Positions 1 through 7,373 of a stretch of DNA of 12,001 bases are shown in pieces. Positions within the stretch are counted from its first letter, which is position 1, and each line of letters begins with the position of its first letter. The stretch comes from Anderseniella sp051010195 (GTDB taxonomy: Bacteria > Pseudomonadota > Alphaproteobacteria > Rhizobiales > Aestuariivirgaceae). Both the position numbers and the translations under genes were made by a program. The stretch is taken from positions 1 through 12,001 of the forward strand of contig JBPCVV010000074.1 of NCBI GenBank assembly GCA_051010195.1, in the 5' to 3' direction. The notes beneath the pieces were generated by a model. The model was not told the origin of the DNA. It did not search any database and saw nothing but the letters and a program-made list of their open reading frames with translations.

Positions 1-77
1 TTCATGCCCAGCTGGGCCGCACGGATGGCTCCCACATAGCCGCCGGGGCCTGTGCCGATTACTACAAGATCGTACAT
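1..77 (-). CDS. lpdA: Dihydrolipoamide dehydrogenase (E3), N-terminal fragment cut by the window edge
   Basis: Only the first 25 codons are in the window, starting at ATG 77-75. The peptide begins MYDLVVIGTGPGGYVGAIRA, which shows the beta strand and the GxGxxG dinucleotide-binding turn that opens every lipoamide dehydrogenase and binds the FAD ADP moiety. The enzyme reoxidises the dihydrolipoyl groups of the E2 subunit using NAD+. The gene follows sucB by 24 bp, with a purine-rich AAGGAAG at 96-90, a rather long 12 nt from the ATG. Its position after sucA and sucB suggests it is the E3 of the 2-oxoglutarate dehydrogenase complex. The disulfide active site and the other domains lie outside the window, so assignment to lpd rather than another FAD-dependent reductase rests on this motif and on context. 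Confidence 0.9.
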   Translation of the reverse strand, partial: MYDLVVIGTGPGGYVGAIRAAQLGM

Positions 78-101
78 GAAGATTAATCACTTCCTTTGGT
101 A

Positions 102-1319
102 TTACAGGTCAAGCACAAGGCGTTCGGGGTCTTCCAGTGAATCCTTTACCCGCACCAGGAAGGTCACGGCTTCCTTGCCGTCCACGATCCGGTGATCATA
201 TGACAGGGCCAGGTACATCATCGGCCGTATCTTCACCTCGCCGTTCACCGCCATCGGGCGCTCCTGGATCTTGTGCATGCCCAAAATGCCCGACTGCGGT
301 GCGTTCAGGATCGGTGTCGACATCAGGGAACCGTATACACCGCCATTGGAAATCGTGAACGTGCCACCCTGCATGTCGGCCATCGACAGCTGACCGTCGC
401 GCGCCAGTCCGCCAAGACGGGTAATATCCTTTTCGACCTCGGCAATAGACATGCCGTCGGCATTGCGCACCACCGGCACAACAAGGCCCTTGTCGGTGCC
501 GACCGCCACGCCGACATGGCAGAAATTCTTGTACACGATATCGGTGCCGTCGATCTCGGCATTGACCGCGGGGACTTCTTTCAGCGCATGACACACGGCC
601 TTGGTAAAGAAGCCCATGAAGCCAAGTTTCACGCCGTGCTTTTTCTCAAACAGTTCCTTGTAGCGTTTGCGCAGATCCATCACCGCGCTCATGTCCACCT
701 CGTTGAAGGTGGTCAGCATCGCAGCCGTGTCCTGGGCATCTTTCAATCGCCGCGCAATGGTCTGGCGCAGGCGGGTCATCTTCACCCGCTCTTCGCGCGG
801 TGCGTCATCCTCGGAAGACGGTGCCCGTGCCGCGGGGGCCGAAGCCGGAGCCTTAGTGCCCTTTTCAAGGGCTTCCAGCACATCGCCCTTCAATATCTGG
901 CCGCGCTTTCCGCTGCCTTTGACCTGATCCGCGGACAGGTCGTTTTCAGCCAGCATTTTGGCGGCGGATGGGGCCGCCGCAACTGCAGGTGCTCCGCCGC
1001 CACCGGTTTCCGTGCCGGCGGATTCAGCTTTGGCTTCAGCGGGTTTTTCCGCCGCTGCCGGCTTTGCAGGAGCAGCACCGTCGCCTTCTGCCACAGTGCC
1101 GAGCAGTGCGCCAACCTCGACAGTATCGCCTTCCTGAACCAGTATCTCGCCCATGACGCCGGCGGCCGGCGCCGGCACTTCAACGGTCACCTTGTCGGTT
1201 TCAAGTTCAACCAGCGGCTCATCGGCTGTGATTGCCTCACCCGGTTTCTTGAACCACTGGCCTATGGTGGCCTCGGTTACGGATTCTCCAAGCGTCGGCA
1301 CCCGGATTTCATTCGACAT
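102..1319 (-). CDS. sucB: Dihydrolipoyllysine-residue succinyltransferase, E2 of 2-oxoglutarate dehydrogenase
   Basis: This is the core-forming E2 subunit, which moves the succinyl group from lipoyllysine to CoA. With ATG 1319 as start the protein has 405 residues, the usual SucB size. Residues 1-77 form one lipoyl domain with the lipoylated lysine in ETDKVTVEV (K43). An Ala/Pro/Glu-rich swinging linker covers about 78-115. The peripheral subunit-binding domain lies at about 115-155 (SAAKMLAENDL, then GSGKRGQILKGDV). A second Ala/Pro linker leads into the catalytic domain from about 180. The catalytic signature SYDHRIVDGKEAV near the C-terminus supplies H376 and D380. An in-frame GTG lies just upstream at 1322-1320, but AAGGA at 1332-1328 sits 8 nt from the ATG, so the ATG is preferred. 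The gene follows sucA by 102 bp and precedes lpd by 24 bp, consistent with co-transcription. Confidence 0.97.
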   Translation of the reverse strand: MSNEIRVPTLGESVTEATIGQWFKKPGEAITADEPLVELETDKVTVEVPAPAAGVMGEILVQEGDTVEVGALLGTVAEGDGAAPAKPAAAEKPAEAKAESAGTETGGGGAPAVAAAPSAAKMLAENDLSADQVKGSGKRGQILKGDVLEALEKGTKAPASAPAARAPSSEDDAPREERVKMTRLRQTIARRLKDAQDTAAMLTTFNEVDMSAVMDLRKRYKELFEKKHGVKLGFMGFFTKAVCHALKEVPAVNAEIDGTDIVYKNFCHVGVAVGTDKGLVVPVVRNADGMSIAEVEKDITRLGGLARDGQLSMADMQGGTFTISNGGVYGSLMSTPILNAPQSGILGMHKIQERPMAVNGEVKIRPMMYLALSYDHRIVDGKEAVTFLVRVKDSLEDPERLVLDL

Positions 1320-1339
1320 CACGTCCGTCCTTTAAAGTT

Positions 1340-1365
1340 TGCCCCGGTCCGGTCGCAGCCGGGCA
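1340..1365 (-). other. Weak hairpin in the sucA-sucB gap
   Basis: In the gap between sucA and sucB, the minus-strand arms TGCCCGG and CCGGGGCA pair as about 7 bp with one bulged base around an 11-nt loop. No U-run follows, so it is not an intrinsic terminator. It lies a few bases upstream of the sucB ribosome-binding site AAGGA. In a GC-rich genome such a stem could occur by chance. Confidence 0.3.
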
Positions 1366-1421
1366 GGAGCAAGGATACAAAAATCTCACTGTCAGGTAGA
1401 TCAAATTCGTAACAACTCACC

Positions 1422-4388
1422 CTAACCCACTTTTCCATTTCCAAGCGCCGTTTCAAGGAACGCAGCCAGTTCTTTCAGATGACGGCTCATCAGTCCGGTC
1501 GCTGTCGAGGCTGATGCAGGCCTGCCTGCATAGATCGGCCGGCGATGCTTGGCTTCGATCCGGTTCAGAACCCACTCCATGTAGGGTTGCAGGAACGTCC
1601 ACGACCCCATGTTCTGCGGTTCTTCCTGACACCACACCATCTCGGCATCCTTGAAGCGCGAAAGCTCATTGACCAGGGCTTTCGCCGGGAACGGGTAAAG
1701 CTGCTCGACGCGCATCAAATAAATGTCGTTGATGCCGCGCTTTTCGCGCTCTTCAAACAGGTCGTAGTACACCTTGCCCGTGCACAGGACGACACGGCGG
1801 ATTTTCTCGTCCTTGACCAGCTTGATGGCTGAGTCCTTCTTGTACTCGGCATCGTCCCAAAGCACCCTGTGGAACGATGAATCAAGCCCCATCTCGTCCA
1901 GCGAGGCGACACACTTCTTGTGGCGCAACAGCGACTTCGGCGTCATCAGGATGAGCGGTTTACGGAAATCCCTGCCCATCTGGCGGCGCAGAATGTGGAA
2001 GTAGTTGGCAGGCGTCGTGCAGTTTGCCACTTGCATGTTGTCTTCGGCACACATCTGCAGGAAACGTTCGAGCCGTGCCGAGGAGTGCTCCGGCCCCTGG
2101 CCCTCATAACCGTGCGGCAGCAGGCAGACGAGGCCCGACATGCGCAGCCATTTGCGTTCACCGGACGACAGGAACTGGTCGAAGATCACCTGTGCACCGT
2201 TGGCAAAATCGCCGAACTGGGCTTCCCACAACACCAGCGTGCGCGGTTCGGCAAGCGAGTAGCCATACTCGAACCCGAGCACGGCTTCTTCCGACAGCAT
2301 CGAGTTGATGATTTCAAAGTCGCTGGATTTCTCTCCCGACAGGTGTTTGAGCGGCGCATAGCGTTTTTCGGTCTGCTGGTCGATCCACACGGCATGACGT
2401 TGTGAGAACGTGCCGCGTTCCACATCCTGGCCGGACAGCCTGACCCGGCTGCCGTCTTCGAGCAGGGTGGCGAATGCCAGTGATTCAGCGGTCGCCCAGT
2501 CCAGTCCGACACCGGCCTTCACCACTTTCAGCCGGGCGTCGATGACCCGCTTCAAGGTACGGTGAATGTTGAAGTCTTCGGGAACAGTATACATCTGCTC
2601 GCCGAGCTTCTTGAGTTTCTTGGCATCGAAGCCGGTCTTGCCCCGGCGCGGGTCGTCATCGATCTTTGTCGTCGTCAGGCCTGACCAGCGCCCGTCAAGC
2701 CAGTCCGCCTTGTTGGGCTTGTAGTTGTCCGAAGCCTCGAAGTCATCTTCCAGCCTGGCGCGGAACGCCGCCTTCATTTCGGTGTAGTCGTCCTCGCTCA
2801 TCGAGCCTTCATCGATCAGTCGCTGGGCATAAAGCTGGGCCACCGGCGTGTGCTTTGAAATCCGCCGGTACATCACAGGTTGGGTGAAGGCCGGCTCGTC
2901 TGCCTCGTTGTGCCCAAACCGGCGATAGCAGAACATGTCGATGACCACCGGGTGGCCGAACGTCTGGCGGAACTCGGTGGCAATCTTGGCCGCATAGACA
3001 ACAGCTTCCGGATCATCACCGTTCACATGGAAGATCGGCGCCTCGATCATCTTGGCCACATCGGACGGATACGGTGATGAACGCGCCCAGATCGGACTGG
3101 TGGTGAAGCCGATCTGGTTGTTGATGATGAAGTGAATAGATCCGCCCGAGCGGTGGCCGCGCAGGCCCGACAGACCGAAACATTCAGCCACCACGCCCTG
3201 GCCCGCAAACGCCGCATCGCCATGGATCAACAGCGGCATAACCTTTGAGCGGTCCCTGCCGAGCTGGTCCTGCTTGGCGCGCGCCTTGCCCAGCACGACA
3301 GGATCAACGATTTCCAGGTGGGACGGGTTGGCGGTCAGCGACAGATGCACCTTGTTGTTGTCGAACTCCCGGTCAGACGATGACCCCAGGTGATATTTCA
3401 CATCACCGGAGCCTTCGACTTCCTCCGGCGTCGAAGATCCGCCCTTGAATTCGTGGAAGATCGCCGTGTACGGCTTGCCCATCACATTGGCCAGCACGTT
3501 GAGCCTGCCGCGATGCGCCATGCCCAGCACGATATCGCTGACACCCATATTGCCGCCACGCTTGATGATCTGCTCCAGCGCCGGCACGATTGATTCACCA
3601 CCGTCCAGACCGAAGCGCTTGGTACCGGTATATTTCACGTTGAGGTAGGCTTCGAAACCTTCCCCCTCGATGAGCTTGTTCAAGATGGCTTTCTTGCCCG
3701 GCACTGTGAACTCGATGGACTTGTCGGGGCCCTCAATGCGTTCCTGCAACCATGCCTTGTGGCGTGGATCGGACATGTGCATGAACTCGACCGCCATGGT
3801 CGAGCAGTAGGTCGACTTCAGGATGGCCACGATCTTGTTTATGGTGGCGCGTTCCAGGCCCAGCACGTTGTCGATGAATATCTCCCGGTCGAGATCTTCC
3901 GGGCCAAAGCCGTAGGAGGCCGGGTCCAGCTCAGGGTGCGGCTGCTTTTCGCGCAGGTTCAACGGGTCGAGATCGGCAATCAGATGGCCGCGCATGCGGT
4001 AGGCGCGGATCATCATCAGGGCGCGCACGGAATCCAGCGTCGCCTTGCGCAGCTCCTCGACATCCAGCGTGTCTGGGGATTTTGCAGCTTTTCCCGCCAG
4101 TTTGCCGCCGATCGACTGTTCGACGGCGGCCCAGTCGCCGTCCAGCACCGACACCATCTCGCCATTGAGAGGTTGCGGCCAGTCGGACCGGGCCCAGCTC
4201 GGGCCGTCGGCCTTTGCCACAACGTCCTGCGGGTTGTCGCCCAGATTGGCGAAAAACTCCTGCCAGCCCGGATCTACCGAGGTCGGATCGCGCTCGTAAG
4301 CTGCTTGCAGTTGTTCGATGAATTGGGCGTTGCCGCCGTAGAGGAATGACGTTTGTTCGAATACGTCGTTGGCGTCTGTCTTGGCCAT
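1422..4388 (-). CDS. sucA: 2-oxoglutarate dehydrogenase E1 component (thiamine diphosphate-dependent)
   Basis: SucA decarboxylates 2-oxoglutarate and succinylates the lipoyl group of SucB. From ATG 4388 it has 988 residues, longer than E. coli SucA (933) but normal for alphaproteobacteria. Residues 10-50 (FEQTSFLYGGNAQFIEQL, then DPGWQEFF) match the E1 N-terminal segment that contacts E2. The thiamine-binding half shows GMAHRGRLN (289-297), HGDAAF with metal ligand D391, INNQIGFTT with N424 (the same 33-residue spacing as D333 and N366 in E. coli), HVNGDDPEA (454-462) and GHNEADEP (492-499). The transketolase-like pyrimidine domain follows, with WEAQFGDFANGAQVIFDQF and LLPHGYEGQGPEHSSARLER. 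The C-terminal domain ends in GNGKVG. The frame stays open to a GTG at 4463, but that codon lies inside a stable hairpin, while MAKTDANDVF agrees with family N-termini. The sucD stop is about 100 bp upstream. Confidence 0.97.
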   Translation of the reverse strand: MAKTDANDVFEQTSFLYGGNAQFIEQLQAAYERDPTSVDPGWQEFFANLGDNPQDVVAKADGPSWARSDWPQPLNGEMVSVLDGDWAAVEQSIGGKLAGKAAKSPDTLDVEELRKATLDSVRALMMIRAYRMRGHLIADLDPLNLREKQPHPELDPASYGFGPEDLDREIFIDNVLGLERATINKIVAILKSTYCSTMAVEFMHMSDPRHKAWLQERIEGPDKSIEFTVPGKKAILNKLIEGEGFEAYLNVKYTGTKRFGLDGGESIVPALEQIIKRGGNMGVSDIVLGMAHRGRLNVLANVMGKPYTAIFHEFKGGSSTPEEVEGSGDVKYHLGSSSDREFDNNKVHLSLTANPSHLEIVDPVVLGKARAKQDQLGRDRSKVMPLLIHGDAAFAGQGVVAECFGLSGLRGHRSGGSIHFIINNQIGFTTSPIWARSSPYPSDVAKMIEAPIFHVNGDDPEAVVYAAKIATEFRQTFGHPVVIDMFCYRRFGHNEADEPAFTQPVMYRRISKHTPVAQLYAQRLIDEGSMSEDDYTEMKAAFRARLEDDFEASDNYKPNKADWLDGRWSGLTTTKIDDDPRRGKTGFDAKKLKKLGEQMYTVPEDFNIHRTLKRVIDARLKVVKAGVGLDWATAESLAFATLLEDGSRVRLSGQDVERGTFSQRHAVWIDQQTEKRYAPLKHLSGEKSSDFEIINSMLSEEAVLGFEYGYSLAEPRTLVLWEAQFGDFANGAQVIFDQFLSSGERKWLRMSGLVCLLPHGYEGQGPEHSSARLERFLQMCAEDNMQVANCTTPANYFHILRRQMGRDFRKPLILMTPKSLLRHKKCVASLDEMGLDSSFHRVLWDDAEYKKDSAIKLVKDEKIRRVVLCTGKVYYDLFEEREKRGINDIYLMRVEQLYPFPAKALVNELSRFKDAEMVWCQEEPQNMGSWTFLQPYMEWVLNRIEAKHRRPIYAGRPASASTATGLMSRHLKELAAFLETALGNGKVG

Positions 4389-4398
4389 GTTACCTACT

Positions 4399-4418
4399 CT
4401 GCCGGGCAAAACCGGCAG
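4399..4418 (-). promoter_or_regulatory. Hairpin immediately upstream of the sucA ribosome-binding region
   Basis: On the minus strand CTGCCGG and CCGGCAG form a perfect 7-bp GC-rich stem with the 6-nt loop TTTTGC. Only the ten bases AGTAGGTAAC separate its base from the sucA ATG, and these contain the weak Shine-Dalgarno candidate AGTAGG. No U-tract follows. The position suggests an effect on initiation or on 5'-end stability of a processed sucA transcript; the function is inference, while the complementarity is seen directly. Confidence 0.55.
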
Positions 4419-4437
4419 TGAGCCTTTGTCAATTTGC

Positions 4438-4469
4438 CTTGGCGTGAATTCTAAAAATTCCACGCCAAG
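4438..4469 (-). promoter_or_regulatory. Long inverted repeat (hairpin) in the sucD-sucA gap
   Basis: The minus-strand arms CTTGGCGTGGAATT and AATTCACGCCAAG pair over 13 bp with one bulged G, around the 5-nt loop TTTAG. The structure begins about 18 nt after the sucD stop codon and is followed by AAAUUGAC-like sequence rather than a U-run, so it does not look like a standard rho-independent terminator. It could be an mRNA processing or stabilising stem, a partial attenuator or a binding palindrome. It contains the GTG at 4463 that would otherwise extend the sucA frame. Confidence 0.6.
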
Positions 4470-4487
4470 TCAACATAGCCGTTTTTG

Positions 4488-5390
4488 CTAGGCTTTCAAC
4501 CGCTGAGCGAGTGTTTTGCCTAACGTGGCCGGAGAATCTGCAATCGCAATGCCGGCGCTGCGCATGGCCTCGATCTTGTCGTCGGCGCCGCCCTTGCCGC
4601 CGGAGATGACGGCACCGGCATGACCCATGGTACGACCGGGAGGTGCGGTGCGTCCGGCAATGAAACCTGCGACCGGCTTGGCGCGGCCCTTCTTTGCCTC
4701 GTCGGCAATGAACTGGGCAGCATCTTCTTCTGCGGAACCGCCTATCTCACCGATCATGATAATCGACTGAGTCTCACCATCCGCCAGGAACATCTCTAGC
4801 ACGTCGATGAACTCGGTACCCTTGACCGGATCACCGCCAATACCGACCGCCGTGGTCTGTCCAAGGCCTTCATTGGTTGTCTGGAACACCGCTTCGTAGG
4901 TCAGCGTGCCCGAGCGTGACACGACGCCAACCGAACCCTTTGAGAAAATGTTGCCGGGCATGATGCCGATCTTGCATTCGTCCGGTGTCAGGATGCCCGG
5001 GCAATTGGGCCCGACAAGCCTCGAGCCGGATTTTTCAAGTCGGGCCTTCACCTTGACCATGTCCATCACCGGCACACCTTCGGTGATGCAAACGATGAGG
5101 GGGATTTCAGCCTCGATGGCCTCGATGATTGCCGCACCGGCTCCTGCCGGCGGCACATACACCACCGACGCGTTGGCGCCGGTTGCCTGCTTGCCTTCCG
5201 CCACGCTCGCAAACACCGGCAGTGTCTCGCCGCCCTGGCCCGTCCATGTCTCGCCACCCTTTTTCGGATGGATTCCGCCCACCATCTGCGTGCCGTGATA
5301 GGCCAGTGCCTGTTCGGTGTGGAACGTGCCGGTCTTGCCGGTCAGTCCCTGCACGAGAACCTTGGTGGACTTGTCGATAAGAATGGACAT
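4488..5390 (-). CDS. sucD: Succinyl-CoA synthetase alpha subunit (ADP- or GDP-forming)
   Basis: The alpha subunit binds CoA and carries the phosphohistidine intermediate in the reversible conversion of succinyl-CoA to succinate with formation of a nucleoside triphosphate. The 300-residue length fits the family (E. coli 289). The N-terminal CoA-binding Rossmann domain starts with IDKSTKVLVQGLTGKTGTFH. GPNCPGI and GTLTYEAV mark the middle, and GEIGGSAEEDAAQFI the ligase domain. The phosphorylated histidine is H257 in GRTMGHAGAVISGGKGGADD. The start ATG 5390 is preceded by AAAGAAGTGAAG, a loose Shine-Dalgarno. Between it and its partner sucC lies an exported-protein gene, whereas in most bacteria sucC and sucD are directly adjacent. 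It ends with TAG at 4490-4488. Confidence 0.97.
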   Translation of the reverse strand: MSILIDKSTKVLVQGLTGKTGTFHTEQALAYHGTQMVGGIHPKKGGETWTGQGGETLPVFASVAEGKQATGANASVVYVPPAGAGAAIIEAIEAEIPLIVCITEGVPVMDMVKVKARLEKSGSRLVGPNCPGILTPDECKIGIMPGNIFSKGSVGVVSRSGTLTYEAVFQTTNEGLGQTTAVGIGGDPVKGTEFIDVLEMFLADGETQSIIMIGEIGGSAEEDAAQFIADEAKKGRAKPVAGFIAGRTAPPGRTMGHAGAVISGGKGGADDKIEAMRSAGIAIADSPATLGKTLAQRLKA

Positions 5391-5437
5391 CGCTTCACTT
5401 CTTTCTGTCGTTCGGCGCTTCAGGCAGAAGCACCAGG

Positions 5438-6034
5438 TTACTCTGCCTTTGCCAAAATCGTCACGTTCAACAATCCGGTTTCCCCGGCCGCCGCCGCCTT
5501 GGAAATCAGGAACACCTTGTACTTGTCGTTGCCGCCGGCCCAGGTCGTGGTTCTGAACTCCCCGTCGGACACGTCCTTGCTGGCCGGGTCCTTGCCGGCC
5601 AGTTTCTGCATGCCTTCAGACACTTTGAGCGCATCGCTGCCGCCATCCAGGACGAGCGTGCAGGACGTTGCCGTGCCATCGGCAAAGTCGGGAAACGTCT
5701 GTGTGAACTTGTCACTCACCGTCGTACGCACCAGGCCGAGCCGGAAGAACTTCTTGCCGACCTGAACATCCCAGCCCTCCAGCACTTCCGGATCAGGATC
5801 AGGGGAAAACGGCTTCAGGTCGGTTTGTTCCAGCGCCTGCCAGGCAAGCCTGGTTGCCATGTCGCGAATGGCGCCGATCGACGGCACCTGGGAATAGCAG
5901 ACCTTGTTGAACACGAAGACCGGATCAGCCTCGTCGTCGACCGGGCCTTCCGCGCGTGCGGGCGAATCCGCCGCCTGCATCGCGACCATGCCGATGGCTG
6001 CCGCCAGTGCAAGCCTGCGTAAACTGACTGTCAT
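5438..6034 (-). CDS. Unrecognised exported protein between sucC and sucD
   Basis: I do not recognise this family. From ATG 6034 it is 198 residues. The first 28 form a convincing Sec signal peptide: basic SLRR, a hydrophobic stretch rich in Ala, Leu and Val, and SPARA before EG as a signal peptidase I site (cleavage after A28). There is no lipobox. The mature part has no membrane segment and only two cysteines, C46 (NKVCYSQVP) and C125 (TATSCTLVLDGG), which could form one disulfide. It contains GWDVQVGKKFFRLGLVRTT and a C-terminal segment (KYKVFLISKAAAAG, then LLNVTILAKAE) that look beta-rich. The ATG lies 8 nt after the sucC stop codon, so translation is probably coupled; a TTG at 6046 would overlap the sucC stop but places four residues ahead of the signal peptide. 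It precedes sucD by 47 bp in the same direction. The role is unknown; export makes an enzymatic role in the cytoplasmic synthetase unlikely. Confidence 0.85.
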   Translation of the reverse strand: MTVSLRRLALAAAIGMVAMQAADSPARAEGPVDDEADPVFVFNKVCYSQVPSIGAIRDMATRLAWQALEQTDLKPFSPDPDPEVLEGWDVQVGKKFFRLGLVRTTVSDKFTQTFPDFADGTATSCTLVLDGGSDALKVSEGMQKLAGKDPASKDVSDGEFRTTTWAGGNDKYKVFLISKAAAAGETGLLNVTILAKAE

Positions 6035-6042
6035 GCCGGCAA

Positions 6043-7236
6043 TCAACCCTTTACTGCCTTGACGATCTTCTGGGCGGCATCGTCGAGATCATCGGCAGCG
6101 ATGACGTTCAGCCCGCTCTGGTTGATGATGTCCTTGCCCTTCTCCACATTTGTGCCTTCCAGCCGGACGACCAGCGGCACCTGCAGGCCGACCTCCTTGA
6201 CCGCGGTGACAACACCTTCTGCAATCACGTCACAGCGCATGATGCCGCCGAAGATGTTGACCAGGATGCCCTTTACCTGCGGATCCGAGGTAATGATCTT
6301 GAAGGCCGCCGTCACCTTTTCGGTGGTGGCACCACCGCCCACATCCAGGAAGTTGGCAGGTGAGGCGCCATAGAGTTTGATGATGTCCATGGTTGCCATG
6401 GCAAGCCCGGCGCCGTTCACCATGCAGCCTATGTCGCCGTCCAGGGCAATATAGGCGAGGTCGTATTTCGACGCCTCGATTTCCTTGGCGTCCTCTTCGC
6501 TCAGGTCACGGAGGTCCGCCAGTTCGGGATGGCGGAATTCGGCATTGCCGTCGAAGGAGATCTTGGCATCGAGCACACGCAGGTGCCCGTTACCCAGCAC
6601 CACCAGCGGATTGACTTCCAAAAGGCTCATGTCGGTTTCGGTGAACGCCTTGTACAGGGTCGGAAACAGCGTCTGGCCGTCTTCGCTCGCCGCGCCTTCC
6701 AGTTTCAGGCCGTCACACAGGCTTTGAACATTCGCCTCGGTGATACCGGCAATCGGGTCAATAGCGACATTGATGATTTTTTCAGGGGTTTCTTCCGCAA
6801 CTGCCTCGATGTCCATGCCACCTTCGGTTGAGGCGACAAAGGCAACCTGGCCGACTGTGCGGTCCACCAGGATGGATAGGTACAGCTCGCGTGCAATGTC
6901 GGCACCATCTTCGATATAGAGCCGGTTGACCTGCTTGCCCGCCGGGCCGGTCTGCTTGGTGACAAGCGTATTGCCCAGCATTTCAGATGCATTCTTCACA
7001 ACATCCTCGACCGACTTCACCACCCGGACACCGCCGGCTGCATCTTCTCCCAATTCCTTGAAGCGCCCCTTGCCACGTCCGCCGGCATGGATCTGCGACT
7101 TGACCACCCACACAGGACCGGGAAGTGATTTGGCGGCAGCTTCCGCCTCCTCGGGCTTCATGATCGGCACGCCGTCCGACACCGATACGCCAAATGATTT
7201 CAACAGTGCCTTGGCCTGGTATTCATGAATATTCAT
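6043..7236 (-). CDS. sucC: Succinyl-CoA synthetase beta subunit
   Basis: The beta subunit has an ATP-grasp domain that binds the nucleotide and contributes to succinate binding. From ATG 7236 (MNIHEYQAK, the family's invariant opening) it has 397 residues, close to E. coli SucC (388). The ATP-grasp part includes VVKSQIHAGGRGKG (43-57), with K46 and the glycine-rich loop. EVNPL (207-211) supplies metal ligands E207 and N209, with D223 in LDAK. The ligase/CoA domain includes NGAGLAMATMDIIKLYG, FLDVGGGA and NIFGGIMRCDVIAEG (328-341), which lines the subunit interface. The open frame runs 36 codons further upstream, but that part lacks family similarity. Upstream of the ATG is CGGGACCGGAAC, a weak Shine-Dalgarno. 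The stop TGA at 6045-6043 is 8 nt before the start of the exported-protein gene. Confidence 0.97.
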   Translation of the reverse strand: MNIHEYQAKALLKSFGVSVSDGVPIMKPEEAEAAAKSLPGPVWVVKSQIHAGGRGKGRFKELGEDAAGGVRVVKSVEDVVKNASEMLGNTLVTKQTGPAGKQVNRLYIEDGADIARELYLSILVDRTVGQVAFVASTEGGMDIEAVAEETPEKIINVAIDPIAGITEANVQSLCDGLKLEGAASEDGQTLFPTLYKAFTETDMSLLEVNPLVVLGNGHLRVLDAKISFDGNAEFRHPELADLRDLSEEDAKEIEASKYDLAYIALDGDIGCMVNGAGLAMATMDIIKLYGASPANFLDVGGGATTEKVTAAFKIITSDPQVKGILVNIFGGIMRCDVIAEGVVTAVKEVGLQVPLVVRLEGTNVEKGKDIINQSGLNVIAADDLDDAAQKIVKAVKG

Positions 7237-7321
7237 CTTGTTCCGGTCCCGTTTGAGTGTCTTTTCGTCAGCTGGATCAGGTTGTCCGTCATAGTGAACA
7301 ACGAAAACGCAACGCCGCAAA

Positions 7322-7349
7322 GCCTTTTGGCATCCGGGTGCCAAAAAGC
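7322..7349 (-). promoter_or_regulatory. Strong hairpin just after mdh, in the mdh-sucC gap
   Basis: The minus-strand arms GCTTTTTGGCA and TGCCAAAAGGC pair over 11 bp (ten Watson-Crick, one G-U) around the loop CCCGGA. It starts about 25 nt after the mdh stop. The sequence that follows (TTTGCGGCG) has only three Ts, so at best it is a weak or partial terminator. A stem here could protect the 3' end of mdh mRNA and lower read-through into sucC, giving different expression of mdh and the suc genes. This role is inferred from position only. Confidence 0.5.
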
Positions 7350-7373
7350 CAGAGAGGTTGCGCGGTAACGTCG

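Noticed and set aside
273..1412. A 379-codon open frame on the plus strand opposite sucB
   Set aside because: It lies entirely antisense to a certain gene in GC-rich sequence, its translation is low-complexity and rich in His, Arg and Cys, and it has no recognisable motif. It is a shadow of sucB codon bias.
7225..7236. A perfect 12-bp palindrome ATGAATATTCAT covering the sucC start codon
   Set aside because: It is a direct result of the conserved MNIHEY coding sequence and is not extended beyond the 12 bp, so there is no reason to see an operator.
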